Source: Nitrospirillum iridis (GTDB lineage: Bacteria > Pseudomonadota > Alphaproteobacteria > Azospirillales > Azospirillaceae). From it: a stretch of 64,000 nucleotides of DNA. The stretch is from positions 124,001-188,000 of the forward strand of contig NZ_JACIIZ010000010.1 in assembly GCF_014205765.1 (NCBI RefSeq), in the 5' to 3' direction. The position numbers were made by a program, and so were the translations under genes. Position 1 is the first letter of the stretch. Each line of letters begins with the position of its first letter. Below the pieces are notes generated by a model that did no database searches, was not told the origin of the DNA, and saw only the letters and a list, made by a program, of their open reading frames with translations. Below, in pieces: positions 7,440-15,687 of the stretch.

Positions 7440-9018
7440 CGGGAGGTGCGTCACCAGTGTCCGGGGCGTCTGCTTCTATCAGGCGTCCGGTGTCCTTGTG
7501 GTACTCAAGGTACCCGCCGATACCCGTGTCACCAGAGAACCGGTTTTTGAGGACACGGAGGGTTGTGAGGTTCGGCCGGTCGCCCTGCTGGTTTCGTTCG
7601 GCACCAATCACGATGTCCGACAGCTGGGCGATGCTGGCGGAACCGCGCAGCTGCGACAGGCTGGTCAGGGCGCCTTCCTCATGGCCCTTGCCTTCAGGCC
7701 GCTTGAGGTGCGTCACCAAGATCAGCCCAATGCCTAATTCCTGGACCAGGGTTCGTAACGCGGTCATCGCGTTATCGATCAACCGGCGTTCGTCGCCGTC
7801 CCCCATGCCCGAGACCACGATTGAGATATGGTCAAGGATGATCCACCGGCATTTGCAGGCGTGGGCCAGGTAGCGGACCCGAGACAGCAGGTTGTCGATT
7901 TCAGTTGAACCGAAGTGGTCATACAGGAACAGGTTGCCGCTGCTGAAAGTCCGGTCGAAGGCTGCCCGTAGGTCGCTGTCATTCACCCCGGCCATGCTGA
8001 CGTGCAGCCGGGTGTTTAGCTCAAGGCCCAGCATGCCCAGGGCAGTGCGGCGAATGCTTTCCTCAAGCATCAGCATCCCGACCCGCTCACCCCGCTTTAA
8101 GAGGTGGTGGGCGACTTCGCGGACGATAGCCGACTTACCCACGCCCGACCCGGCGGTGACCGTGACCAGTTCACCGACCCTCAGGCCGTAGGTGACAGAA
8201 TTCAGGTCTTCCCATGGGTACGGGACCGAGAACGCCTCGGTGCGATCCGCGATGGAATCCCATAGGTCCGCCGCGTTCACGATGCCATCGGGCCGCCACG
8301 GCGCGGCGTTCCAAATGGCGGTTGTCAGGTCTTTGACCCGCCCCGCCTGCAACAGGTCCGAAGCGTCCTTGAGGGGCCATGCGGCAATCTTGACGCGCCC
8401 CGGCGGCAGGAGGGGGGCGCACTCGGCCGATGCCTTGCGGCCCGGTTCGTCGTTGTCGAAGGCCAGTACGATTTCCTCGAATTTATCGAGGTAGTCTAAG
8501 GCCTTCTCAATACTCGCCTTCGCCCCCGCCGCACCGTTGGGGACGGACACGACGGGCCAGCTGTTATTCTGAGCCTGGCTGACCGACAGGGCGTCAATCT
8601 CGCCCTCGGTGATCACGATGCGCTTACCGCCGCCCCATAGGTGCTGGCCATAGAGGCCTGACAGCTTCCCCACGACGCGGAACGTCTTATCTGGGTAGCG
8701 GATTTTCTGGCCGGTTAGGGCACCGTTCTTGTCGTAGTAGTTCGCGATTTGGACGGGCTTGCCGTGATCGGTCCCGACTTCGTATCGCCATTTCTTGGCG
8801 GTGTCTTCAGAGATGCCGCGTTTTACTAACGCCTGGGCCTCTCCGCTGACGAATTGTACTTCTTTGCTGATATTTCGACCCCCTGAGGGGCGGTCACCGG
8901 ACGGGCGTCCGGGCTTGTTGCAGGCGAAACAGAAAGTCCCGCCTTCGTGGTCCACACACAGGCCGTCTGATGATCCGCAGGCTTTACAGGGCAGATGTAG
9001 GGCCGCCCACTTAGACAT
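7423..9018 (-). CDS. T7 gp4-like primase-helicase
   Basis: 531 residues. An N-terminal zinc ribbon (CKACGSSDGLC and CFACNKPG, residues about 10-37) recognises primer sites. The TOPRIM primase core follows with ITEGEIDALSVSQ and LAFDNDEPGRKA. The RecA-like helicase has Walker A VTAGSGVGKSAIVRE, Walker B CRWIILDHISIVVSG, LVTHLKRPEG, and the arginine-finger region LRGSASIAQLSDIVIGAERN. The C-terminus is acidic and ends in phenylalanine (DDSEF), like T7 gp4, whose tail contacts the polymerase. It unwinds the fork and lays down primers. Starts four bases after the upstream stop. Confidence 0.95.
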   Translation of the reverse strand: MSKWAALHLPCKACGSSDGLCVDHEGGTFCFACNKPGRPSGDRPSGGRNISKEVQFVSGEAQALVKRGISEDTAKKWRYEVGTDHGKPVQIANYYDKNGALTGQKIRYPDKTFRVVGKLSGLYGQHLWGGGKRIVITEGEIDALSVSQAQNNSWPVVSVPNGAAGAKASIEKALDYLDKFEEIVLAFDNDEPGRKASAECAPLLPPGRVKIAAWPLKDASDLLQAGRVKDLTTAIWNAAPWRPDGIVNAADLWDSIADRTEAFSVPYPWEDLNSVTYGLRVGELVTVTAGSGVGKSAIVREVAHHLLKRGERVGMLMLEESIRRTALGMLGLELNTRLHVSMAGVNDSDLRAAFDRTFSSGNLFLYDHFGSTEIDNLLSRVRYLAHACKCRWIILDHISIVVSGMGDGDERRLIDNAMTALRTLVQELGIGLILVTHLKRPEGKGHEEGALTSLSQLRGSASIAQLSDIVIGAERNQQGDRPNLTTLRVLKNRFSGDTGIGGYLEYHKDTGRLIEADAPDTGDAPPDDSEF

Positions 9019-9021
9019 GGA

Positions 9022-9744
9022 TCACAGGGCGTCCGCGTAGTCCTTCAGGGCCTGGGCGAAGGCGTAGAAGGCATCCTTCTTGACCCATTCGTAATCAATG
9101 GGGTCGGTGCCGTTGTCGAAGGACAGCTTGAAAGTGCTGTCGCTGTCGTCCTTTTCGATACGCAGTTCACCGCCCCACAGGCCGGGTGCGTTGATGATGG
9201 TGGTGTCGCGGTCGGGGAAGGTGGATTTGTAGAGCTTCGGTTCCGCCTTCACCTCGGGGGTCGCCAAGGTCCGGCCGGACTGCTGTTCCGCGTAGGCGCG
9301 GATGCCATCCGCCAGCTGAAATAGGGCTTCAACGTTGCTGGTGACCTGACAACCGGGGCCACGCCCCGGCCGCCCGGCGTGCAGGTAGAAGCCATCCCCG
9401 TCCTTCTCGATGACGATGCCCACACCGGACGTGCGGGTCAGGATCAGCGTGGTATCGCCGTCATCCGTGAGCGTGAACCCGCCGCGTTCCACATCGGCCG
9501 CCCGGGGAACCGGTTTGGCTTCGGACTGTTCGTCCTTGCCGTCGATGCGATCCGCCACGATCACCAGGCCCCTGGCCAGGTCGCGCAGGCCCTTGGTGTC
9601 GGTCATCTGGTCCACCACAGCGCCTCCGTGGCCGGTCATGATAGTGATCATGTCATCGTGCGGGCCAGCCGACACGCGCATGCAAGCGCCGTAGCCGTCT
9701 TCGGTCAGGTCGTAATGGGTGATGGTGTTGACTTCGGTGGTCAT
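9022..9744 (-). CDS. Phage hypothetical protein with three internal repeats
   Basis: 240 residues from the ATG at 9744. It appears built of three copies of a roughly 70-residue unit. Each has an acidic beta-rich part followed by an amphipathic helix: GLRDLARGLVIVADRID, then EALFQLADGIRAYAEQ, then YAFAQALKDYADAL at the very end. No known domain, signal peptide or membrane segment. It lies between the lysozyme and primase-helicase genes, a position with small accessory genes in T7 relatives. Function unknown. Confidence 0.65.
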   Translation of the reverse strand: MTTEVNTITHYDLTEDGYGACMRVSAGPHDDMITIMTGHGGAVVDQMTDTKGLRDLARGLVIVADRIDGKDEQSEAKPVPRAADVERGGFTLTDDGDTTLILTRTSGVGIVIEKDGDGFYLHAGRPGRGPGCQVTSNVEALFQLADGIRAYAEQQSGRTLATPEVKAEPKLYKSTFPDRDTTIINAPGLWGGELRIEKDDSDSTFKLSFDNGTDPIDYEWVKKDAFYAFAQALKDYADAL

Positions 9745-9755
9745 GTCTTCGTCTT

Positions 9756-10247
9756 TCAGCCGAACCGGAAAAGGGCGGCGATGCGGTTGGCGCGCTGGCC
9801 CACCTGACGCGCCCATAGGCTGTCCATGGCGTGCACGGCGGCGGTGTTGAAGTCGTTGGATTGCAGGGCGGCCAGGGTGCCCTTGAAGGTCTTCAGCTTG
9901 GCGACGCCCAGGTTGAACGCCATGTTCGCCAAGGCCCGTTGGCGCCCTTCGGACAGCTGACGCCACCACAGGCCCAAGCCGCGATCCATCGCGTCCAGGG
10001 TGCGGTGAATGTCGTAGTCCCGGAGTTCGTCTATCTGTTCGTCTGTCAGGACCAGGGCATGCAATGGGGTGTCCTCGGGGATACCCAGGTGGTCCCGCAA
10101 CGCGGTGTCCAATGGGCCGGTCAGCAGGTTGTGGCCTACGCCTATGGTGGGGACGCGGGCGGTGTCGTAATACACCGTGAAGCGGCGCCCCTCATCACGG
10201 TCCAGGTCCCGGCCCAACTTGGCTAGGTCAAGGGTCGGGGCGGTCAC
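9756..10247 (-). CDS. GH24 phage lysozyme (endolysin)
   Basis: 163 residues. The GH24 catalytic signature is complete: E19 in DRDEGRR, D28 in VYYDT and T34 in VPTIGVGHNL (E-x8-D-x5-T). The C-terminal lobe ends with the family's substrate-lobe helices (ALANMAFNLGVAKLKTF). It cleaves the peptidoglycan glycan backbone. In T7 this position holds gp3.5, an amidase that also regulates the phage RNA polymerase; here an unrelated T4-type muramidase occupies it. There is no signal peptide or SAR anchor, so export would need a holin. Confidence 0.92.
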   Translation of the reverse strand: MTAPTLDLAKLGRDLDRDEGRRFTVYYDTARVPTIGVGHNLLTGPLDTALRDHLGIPEDTPLHALVLTDEQIDELRDYDIHRTLDAMDRGLGLWWRQLSEGRQRALANMAFNLGVAKLKTFKGTLAALQSNDFNTAAVHAMDSLWARQVGQRANRIAALFRFG

Positions 10248-10453
10248 TCGAAGGCCTCGAACACGTTGCCGCCGGATCGAACGGTCAGGCTGTCAGCGGA
10301 GAAGCCAGCGGCCTTAAGGGCACGCAGAGTGGTCCCCAAGATCATGTCGAGCGTCAGGACCGGTGCGGACGCAGACATGTGCGTGGTGTTCACGTCCCCG
10401 TTATCAAGGGTCTCGGAGAGAGAAACGGAAACGTGGCTGCTGTTGCTGGTCAT
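10244..10453 (-). CDS. Small phage hypothetical protein
   Basis: 69 residues overlapping the lysozyme start by four bases (ATGA). It has a serine/threonine-rich first half and a short helix (LTLDMILGTTLRALKAAGFS). No recognised domain. Translational coupling to lysozyme suggests co-production. Confidence 0.5.
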   Translation of the reverse strand: MTSNSSHVSVSLSETLDNGDVNTTHMSASAPVLTLDMILGTTLRALKAAGFSADSLTVRSGGNVFEAFE

Positions 10454-10467
10454 GTTGGGTGTCCCCG

Positions 10468-10743
10468 TCAGGCGTAGGTGATGCGGCTGTCGGCCGGGCG
10501 GCGGATCATCGGGACCCCGGGGGCCTTCTTGAGGCCCACCAGCGGGTGTGTGACGACGCGGTATTCGACGTAGGGGGTGCCATTCAGGTCACGCTTGCGG
10601 GTCTTGGTGAATTCCCATCCACGGGCCGCCAAATCGGCAATACGGCGGTGAAACGACGCCACCCCATAAAGATGCGAGGCTTCCAACGGCGTCAGGGTGC
10701 CACGGACGCGGAAATGCCGCGCCAGCAAGTCAAGCTGGGTCAT
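10468..10743 (-). CDS. Winged helix-turn-helix phage protein
   Basis: 91 residues. The first 60 form a helix-turn-helix of the small phage HTH_5-like type: TPLEASHLYGVASFHRRIAD followed by LAARGWEFTKTRK, with a wing at YVEYRVV. The start overlaps the resolvase stop (ATGA). Likely a DNA-binding accessory regulator; its target is unknown. Confidence 0.7.
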   Translation of the reverse strand: MTQLDLLARHFRVRGTLTPLEASHLYGVASFHRRIADLAARGWEFTKTRKRDLNGTPYVEYRVVTHPLVGLKKAPGVPMIRRPADSRITYA

Positions 10744-11132
10744 GCTGAGATTTCCTTGATGGTTATTTGGTAACCCGGCACTTCGTCTTTGGCCGCGTAC
10801 CGTTTCGTCACGTCGAGGTGGACAATTTGCTTGTCGTCACCCCAGAACTTTTCAGTCTTCGTGATGGCGTCCAGCGGCCCCTTTGCCAGATTGTCCACAT
10901 CCCCGTTTGGATACGGGTTGGCGGGGTTGGCGGGGCGCTTACAGACGCATTCGAGGGAAACAGAAAGGGGGCCGGTCATGACCACCCCCGGCCCCTGCTG
11001 GCCCGCGAACCATTCGGCGCAGTCCTTGCGGAAGCGCTCATAGGTCGCGGGGTAGTAGGTGCCCCACTTGCTAACGCGGGGCCTGGCAGCAGGGACCGGG
11101 GCGACGGGCACCCACAGGTCCAGGACGGTCAT
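10740..11132 (-). CDS. RusA-family Holliday junction resolvase
   Basis: 130 residues. The N-terminus PVAPVPAARPRVSKWG is the RusA PxPRPR-type loop. The catalytic acidic cluster is in YPNGDVDNLAKGPLDAI and the final acidic residue in WGDDKQIVHLDVTKRY. RusA enzymes dimerise and cut four-way DNA junctions. In T7 the same slot (after gp2.5, before 3.5) holds endonuclease I, so this looks like a functional replacement that debranches replicating DNA before packaging. It overlaps the ssDNA-binding protein stop and the HTH gene start. Confidence 0.9.
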   Translation of the reverse strand: MTVLDLWVPVAPVPAARPRVSKWGTYYPATYERFRKDCAEWFAGQQGPGVVMTGPLSVSLECVCKRPANPANPYPNGDVDNLAKGPLDAITKTEKFWGDDKQIVHLDVTKRYAAKDEVPGYQITIKEISA

Positions 11133-11734
11133 TAGAAGTCGCCACCGTCCGTGTCAAACGGTGCGCTGTCGTCGGCGTCGTCGGCCACATAGCCGCCTTC
11201 GTAGGCGTCAAAGCCGTCCATGCCGCCGCTGTTCTTGGCGACCAGCTGGACCATGTTCAGGTAGAGGGTGACGCCCTGAACGGTGACATCAACCATCTTG
11301 CCGTTCTCGCGGACCTTCTCCGTCTTGGTGAAGGGACTGGCGGCGACCTTGATGCGCACTTCGTCACCGAAGCCGATCTTCACCGACTTCGGCAGGGGCT
11401 TTCCGGCGCTGTCGAATAGCTTGGGCGCGCTCTTGGTCTTGGCGACGATGACGAACTTCTGAGCCCAATGCTCAAAGCCTTCCTTGTCGGCTTTGTCGGC
11501 GCCGTCCTTGATGGGCGTGATCAGGTTGTCACGGTCATAGTCCGGGCCGAATTCGGCAACCGCACAGTCGTTGATGGCTTTGCGCATGGCCGACAGGTCG
11601 GCGTCCTTACCGACAAGCAGCTGAATCTTGAATTTGTTGTCCGCAAACTTGCCCTCGGTGTCCGGGGCGTGCAGATGCGGGAAGGCGGCAACACCAACCG
11701 GAGAGGTGGCGTTGAAATAAACTCGTTTGGCCAT
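11132..11734 (-). CDS. ssDNA-binding protein (T7 gp2.5-position, OB-fold)
   Basis: 200 residues from the ATG at 11734. It is a single beta-barrel protein (KRVYFNATSPVGVAAFPHL onward, with KFKIQLLVGKDADL) resembling phage DUF2815-type ssDNA-binding proteins. A strongly acidic C-terminal tail (ADDADDSAPFDTDGGDF) ends in phenylalanine. Acidic tails of this type in gp2.5 contact polymerase and primase-helicase. It is the first gene after the RNA polymerase terminator, consistent with T7 gene order. Sequence similarity to T7 gp2.5 itself is not obvious. Confidence 0.8.
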   Translation of the reverse strand: MAKRVYFNATSPVGVAAFPHLHAPDTEGKFADNKFKIQLLVGKDADLSAMRKAINDCAVAEFGPDYDRDNLITPIKDGADKADKEGFEHWAQKFVIVAKTKSAPKLFDSAGKPLPKSVKIGFGDEVRIKVAASPFTKTEKVRENGKMVDVTVQGVTLYLNMVQLVAKNSGGMDGFDAYEGGYVADDADDSAPFDTDGGDF

Positions 11735-11939
11735 GGGGTCCTGAAGGGAGGCCCCGGGGTACCTAAGAGGCGGGTCCGTCCGGCACGCTTCAGGCCGCGT
11801 CAGGAACCCAGGGGTCAGAAATGGGAACCCCCGCCACACAGGGCCGGAGTTTGGATAATCCGGGGGAGTGGCGGGGGCTTAGGGGAGGCTGGCAGGAGAC
11901 CGAGGGGAGAACCGGCGGTTTCTGCAATAGGCGGGAAAT

Positions 11940-11970
11940 TTGGACGCCTATATCTAACTTATTGTTTTTA
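11940..11970 (-). promoter_or_regulatory. Candidate phage RNA polymerase promoter before the ssDNA-binding protein gene
   Basis: The 310-base stretch 11735-12044 has no gene. On the minus strand it contains an AT-rich segment with GTTAGATATAGGCG (TATAGG is the complement of 11947-11952). It shares GTT-N3-TATAGG with the sequence before the RNA polymerase gene and resembles the TATAGGG start region of T7 promoters. Only two copies are seen, so the assignment is tentative. Confidence 0.3.
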
Positions 11971-12044
11971 TTACTGTAATTAGCATCGCCACGGGGAACG
12001 TTTTGGCGCCATACGGCATAGTTTAGAAACACGCGCGCGAATGC

Positions 12045-12070
12045 AAAAACCCCCGCTTGAGGGCGGGGGC
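12045..12070 (-). terminator. Rho-independent terminator after the phage RNA polymerase gene
   Basis: CCCCCGC (12050-12056) pairs with GCGGGGG (12063-12069); on the minus strand the stem is followed by five T residues (complement of 12045-12049). It separates RNA polymerase from the replication genes, as the early terminator does functionally in T7-like phages. Confidence 0.8.
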
Positions 12071-12076
12071 TTCAGG

Positions 12077-14629
12077 TCACGAGAAAAAGAATTCGGATTG
12101 TAGGACTTCGGCCACGTCCCATGATCCACGTTGCGGCGGGTCTGGCAGGTCCACGCCTGGGGCATAATCCGCGACATAGGCCTGGAATTCCGCCAACCAG
12201 TCGCCCCGATACATGGCATACGCCTGCTGACGGATCACGTCCCGCAACCTGTCCACGTCGCAAGCGTGGGTGCCATAACTGTCGTGGATCATATGGAAAT
12301 CGCGGACGCCGGATGGCGTCAGGGCATTGACGGTGTTCTGAAGCATGCAGCCGTCAAGCGAGTGAATGACATTGGGGGCGGCGGCCAGGGCCATCTTGTT
12401 TGCGTCCAGCCTGGCTTCGTCATCCTCGCGCCACAACTTCAACCGCCCCAGCGAAGTATCAACCTCCCGCACGGTCAGTTTGCGATAGGTTTGCCAGCAT
12501 ACGGCCCCGTTGGGCGTCTGCCAGCGGAAGGGAATTTGATGGTCCGCCAGGGCCTTAGCGACATCCTGAAGATACCCCATGATCGCCCGGCCGTTTTCCA
12601 TCGCCTCATCAAGCCCGGCGCTGATGGCCTGTTGCATGTATCGCGCGGCGGCAATCTTAAGGGCGCGATCTTCGATATGGTTTACATGACCGTCCGACAG
12701 CTGGAATTCGGTGATACCTCGGGTCGTTACGCCATACGGGGTGGTCATCACCGCCCGCTTGACCGTGTTGCGGGACACACGGCCCACCCACAGCGCCGCG
12801 ACGACCTGAGCGGTCGGACCGTCCTTCCCAATCTTCCGGGTGGCCGCGTCACCTTCACCAGCGTCGTCAGCGTCCACCCGCGCCTTCACCCGGTCGGCCA
12901 CCGCCTGATATAGGTCCCGGCGGTCGGGGAGGTTCCGGCAGTTGGTCGCGGCGGCGCCGATAGGATCACGCCCCATCATGCTGAGGTGCTGACAGCCGTT
13001 GACACTGCCATCCATAGGTACCGACAGGTGGGACACAAAGTCAGCCGCCCGCCCGCCGTAGGTGTGCGCCTGTGCCCACTCGTGGCACCCGGCCAGAAAC
13101 CGCCAAGGGCTGTCCTGTTCGGTCCACCATGTGTTTGCGAGCGGGTCCGCAGCGACCGCGATGATTTGGGACTCATGGTCGAGCACCCACCGCACCCGGT
13201 CATCAAAGGGCAACTTGTCCTGCCCCGCGTCGCCCGCGATCCGCACGGCCAGCCAGTATAGGCCCCGAGTGCCCAGGCGCTTACCTTCCGCAAAGTGTAA
13301 TAGCGATTGGCTGAGGCCATCCCCCTGCGGCGATAAGTCTTGAGGTAATGGATACATCCTTAGTCGGAAATCAAAGAAGTGAGGAAACCAGATAGCTTCG
13401 CGTTCCTTCAGGTCTTCCGCGATGCCGATCTTACGCATAAATTCGCAGGCATCGGAAAACATCTTTGAGTTTGTCTTGTGGATATCCTGACGGGTCTTCA
13501 GGTATGCCCTGCGGCCATCGTCGCCCAGGGCCTCAAAGTCCGCGTCTGGCATCTTCGGCGGCAGGGCCTTAGGGGCGTATTGCGGGATCATCGGATGATC
13601 CGCCGCCAGCATCGCTTGCGCCGTTTCCAGGATGAACCCGTTGATCCGCCAGGGTGTCGCCTGGACACTGTTGATGGCCCTCAGGGCTGCTTGGGATAGC
13701 CCCTCGGGATGTGCCGCCGTGTGTCGGTGCACGCTGTGCCGCACAAGATCATTCTTCAACAGCACGTAACCGCCCGCCGCGCGCGTCTTTCCGGACGCGT
13801 CCATTTCCATCCGCCAGTCCAACGGCGGGGCGATCATGGGCAGCAGATAGGGGCGCGTCAGTTCGTCCCGGTCCCGATTGGCCAGGATTGCGGCTTTCGC
13901 TTCGTCGGAGAGGATGACCCGCTTCTGAGTCCGTCCGCCTGCGGCGACCGTGGCGACACATACGGCGCCCCGCGTCGCTGCTTCGGCAAGCCCCAGGAGA
14001 ATAGCCGCCGCCTTCAGCCCAAGGGCAATTGGCCATTCTTGGTCAAGGTCGAGCACTGCGCGCTGAGTCTTGCGGAGCTTCGCCAGCGTGGATGAACCCA
14101 ACTGACCCCGGGTGGCCGCTTTCTTGATCTTATCGGCTACATCAGCCAAGCCCGCGTCAGTGCCTGCCCTATCAATGGCCGCCCGAACGGTCATTTCATC
14201 CCTTAGCGCTTTCGCAAGCTGAAGCTGGACAGCGGTTAGAGGCGCCCCCCACAGCCCGTCATCGGGCGCGCGGAACGAGAGGACGCAACGAAGCGTCAGA
14301 AAGGCGACCACATCGGCAGGCAGGGCCGATATGAGGATGTCCTCTTCTTTGGTGGTCCAGTAGGCTTCCCCCAAGGCCTTTTCGGGAACCACGTCTTGGT
14401 ACGTTTGTATAGCGTTCACCAGCCCTTGGTGATCCTTGGTGCCCATGAGGCACCGCATGAACTGTTCGCCTAGGGCGTGCTGGGCCAGGTCAACGCGGTC
14501 CAGTTCATCCCGGTACCGCTGGACGCCCCGGCGGACCATTTCGGTTTCCCAGCGGGCCTGAGCATCCCGGGCCGCTATGTCGAATTCCTGCCAGGAACGA
14601 TTACTATTCAGGCTACTTTGTGTCGCCAT
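12077..14629 (-). CDS. T7-like single-subunit RNA polymerase
   Basis: 850 residues (T7: 883). Catalytic motifs are intact: D540 in MDGSVNGCQHLSMMGRD (T7 D537), K624 and Y632 in KRAVMTTPYGVT (T7 K631, Y639), and D783 in MIHDSYGTHACD (T7 D812). HSLDGCMLQNTV corresponds to the T7 HSQDGSHLRKTV helix. The C-terminus ends in SEFFFS, similar to the FAFA end of T7. It transcribes phage middle and late genes from phage promoters. As the gene nearest the host junction, it would be read first by host polymerase or by leakage from flanking DNA. Confidence 0.96.
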   Translation of the reverse strand: MATQSSLNSNRSWQEFDIAARDAQARWETEMVRRGVQRYRDELDRVDLAQHALGEQFMRCLMGTKDHQGLVNAIQTYQDVVPEKALGEAYWTTKEEDILISALPADVVAFLTLRCVLSFRAPDDGLWGAPLTAVQLQLAKALRDEMTVRAAIDRAGTDAGLADVADKIKKAATRGQLGSSTLAKLRKTQRAVLDLDQEWPIALGLKAAAILLGLAEAATRGAVCVATVAAGGRTQKRVILSDEAKAAILANRDRDELTRPYLLPMIAPPLDWRMEMDASGKTRAAGGYVLLKNDLVRHSVHRHTAAHPEGLSQAALRAINSVQATPWRINGFILETAQAMLAADHPMIPQYAPKALPPKMPDADFEALGDDGRRAYLKTRQDIHKTNSKMFSDACEFMRKIGIAEDLKEREAIWFPHFFDFRLRMYPLPQDLSPQGDGLSQSLLHFAEGKRLGTRGLYWLAVRIAGDAGQDKLPFDDRVRWVLDHESQIIAVAADPLANTWWTEQDSPWRFLAGCHEWAQAHTYGGRAADFVSHLSVPMDGSVNGCQHLSMMGRDPIGAAATNCRNLPDRRDLYQAVADRVKARVDADDAGEGDAATRKIGKDGPTAQVVAALWVGRVSRNTVKRAVMTTPYGVTTRGITEFQLSDGHVNHIEDRALKIAAARYMQQAISAGLDEAMENGRAIMGYLQDVAKALADHQIPFRWQTPNGAVCWQTYRKLTVREVDTSLGRLKLWREDDEARLDANKMALAAAPNVIHSLDGCMLQNTVNALTPSGVRDFHMIHDSYGTHACDVDRLRDVIRQQAYAMYRGDWLAEFQAYVADYAPGVDLPDPPQRGSWDVAEVLQSEFFFS

Positions 14630-14640
14630 GGAGAATGGTT

Positions 14641-14671
14641 CCCTATAGAGAACACCGCAGTAAAGCTGCGG
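14641..14671 (-). promoter_or_regulatory. Candidate phage promoter and hairpin upstream of the RNA polymerase gene
   Basis: On the minus strand GTTCTCTATAGGGAACC (initiating Gs at 14643-14641) looks like the TATAGGGA start region of T7-family promoters, 14 bases before the polymerase ATG. Immediately upstream is a 6-bp hairpin (CCGCAG 14655-14660, CTGCGG 14666-14671). It could be autogenous promoter DNA or part of the attachment region. Evidence is sequence resemblance only. Confidence 0.3.
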
Positions 14672-14699
14672 GTTTCAGGTGCGTTCCCCGTGTAGAACC

Positions 14700-15503
14700 T
14701 TACGCCTCTTGCATCTCGTTGAGGTAATAAAGGATGGCGTTGATGCCGCTGAACTGGTTGAACAGCGCCAAGCCGATGGCCAACAGGATGGGCCGGCGGT
14801 GGTGGCGCCAGGACAGGCGCCCCCCTTCCGCGTGGCCCGCCACGGCCAGGGCGGCCACCGCCGCCTGAACCTGGGCCACGCCCATGCGCCGCAGCACGGC
14901 GGCCGCTTCATCCGCCCGGCCCTTCGCCGCCAGCCAGCGGGGACTGTTGGGAATGAAGGCCAAAAGGCCCAGGAAGACGGCCGATGGCAACACCGTCACC
15001 GCCAGCTTCCATCGCCATTCGACGGCGCCCAAATCCAGCCCGCCGACGACATAGTTGCTGAGGTAGGCCACCAGGATGCCCAGCACGATGTTCAGCTGGA
15101 ACAGCCCCACCAGGGCGCCCCGCCGCCGGGGTGGGGCGATCTCCGCGATATAGACGGGTGCCAGCACCGAGGACCCGCCGATGCCGAGGCCGCCGATGAA
15201 GCGGAAGAAAACCAGGGAGGGCCAATCCCAGGCGCAGGCGGAGCCCACGCCCGAAATCAGGTACAGCAGGGCCATGACACGCAGGCAATCGCGGCTGCCA
15301 TAGCGGTCGCCCGGCCGGCCGGCCGCCAGGGCACCGACGCAAGTGCCGACCAGCGCGCTGGAAACGGTGATGCCCACCGCGCCGGGCGACAGGCCCATCA
15401 AGGCGCGCAGGTCACCGGTGACGCCGGCGATGACCGCCGTGTCGAACCCGAACAGCAGGCCGGCCAGCGCGGCGGTCGCGATGCTGAGGAACAAAAATGC
15501 CAT
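14700..15503 (-). pseudogene. MFS sugar porter, truncated at the prophage junction
   Basis: 267 residues of a sugar porter that normally has about 450. Present are TM1 (ALAGLLFGFDTAVIAGV), the RxGDRYGSR-type loop (GRPGDRYGSRDCLRVMAL), PVYIAEIAPPRRRGALVGLF after TM4, and PNSPRWLAAKGR of the central loop. TM7 has the QQFSGIN-type sugar motif as NQFSGINAILYYLN. The frame stops three codons later, before TM8-12, exactly where phage DNA begins. The product should be non-functional unless the distal half is restored elsewhere. It is divergent from the GH2 gene, with 184 bases of AT-rich intergenic DNA (15504-15687) likely holding both promoters. Confidence 0.85.
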
Positions 15504-15687
15504 GACCGGAACCCTCCCCCCTTTTTTATTTAACCAAGTTGTTTTATTAAATTGCCAATGCTGGTTTGTCGATAGACTGTACTAGTGTCGGCAATCGGCC
15601 TGATCGGGAAAGGGTGCTCCCGGCACCCGCGCCCCGGCCTGAAGAATAATGGGTGGCCCACCGGGCCAACGAGGGAGGGTATCCTTG

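Larger units (their letters stand above)
1..14699 (-). mobile_element. T7-like prophage, early and replication half (right end in window)
   Basis: About 20 densely packed minus-strand genes follow the order of a T7-type early/replication module: RNA polymerase, ssDNA-binding protein, Holliday resolvase, lysozyme, primase-helicase, family A DNA polymerase, 5'-3' exonuclease. Many neighbours overlap by 1-8 bases. The right end is placed by the stop of a truncated host MFS gene at 14700, 70 bases upstream of the RNA polymerase start. The head, packaging and tail genes that normally follow would lie left of position 1, as would any integrase and the second junction. An antirepressor gene and a host gene cut at the junction favour a temperate, integrated element. 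Whether it is complete cannot be judged. Confidence 0.85.

Noticed and set aside
1-14699. Integrase, excisionase or repressor genes
   Set aside because: No frame in the phase visible shows tyrosine or serine recombinase motifs or a CI-like repressor; these must lie outside the window if present.
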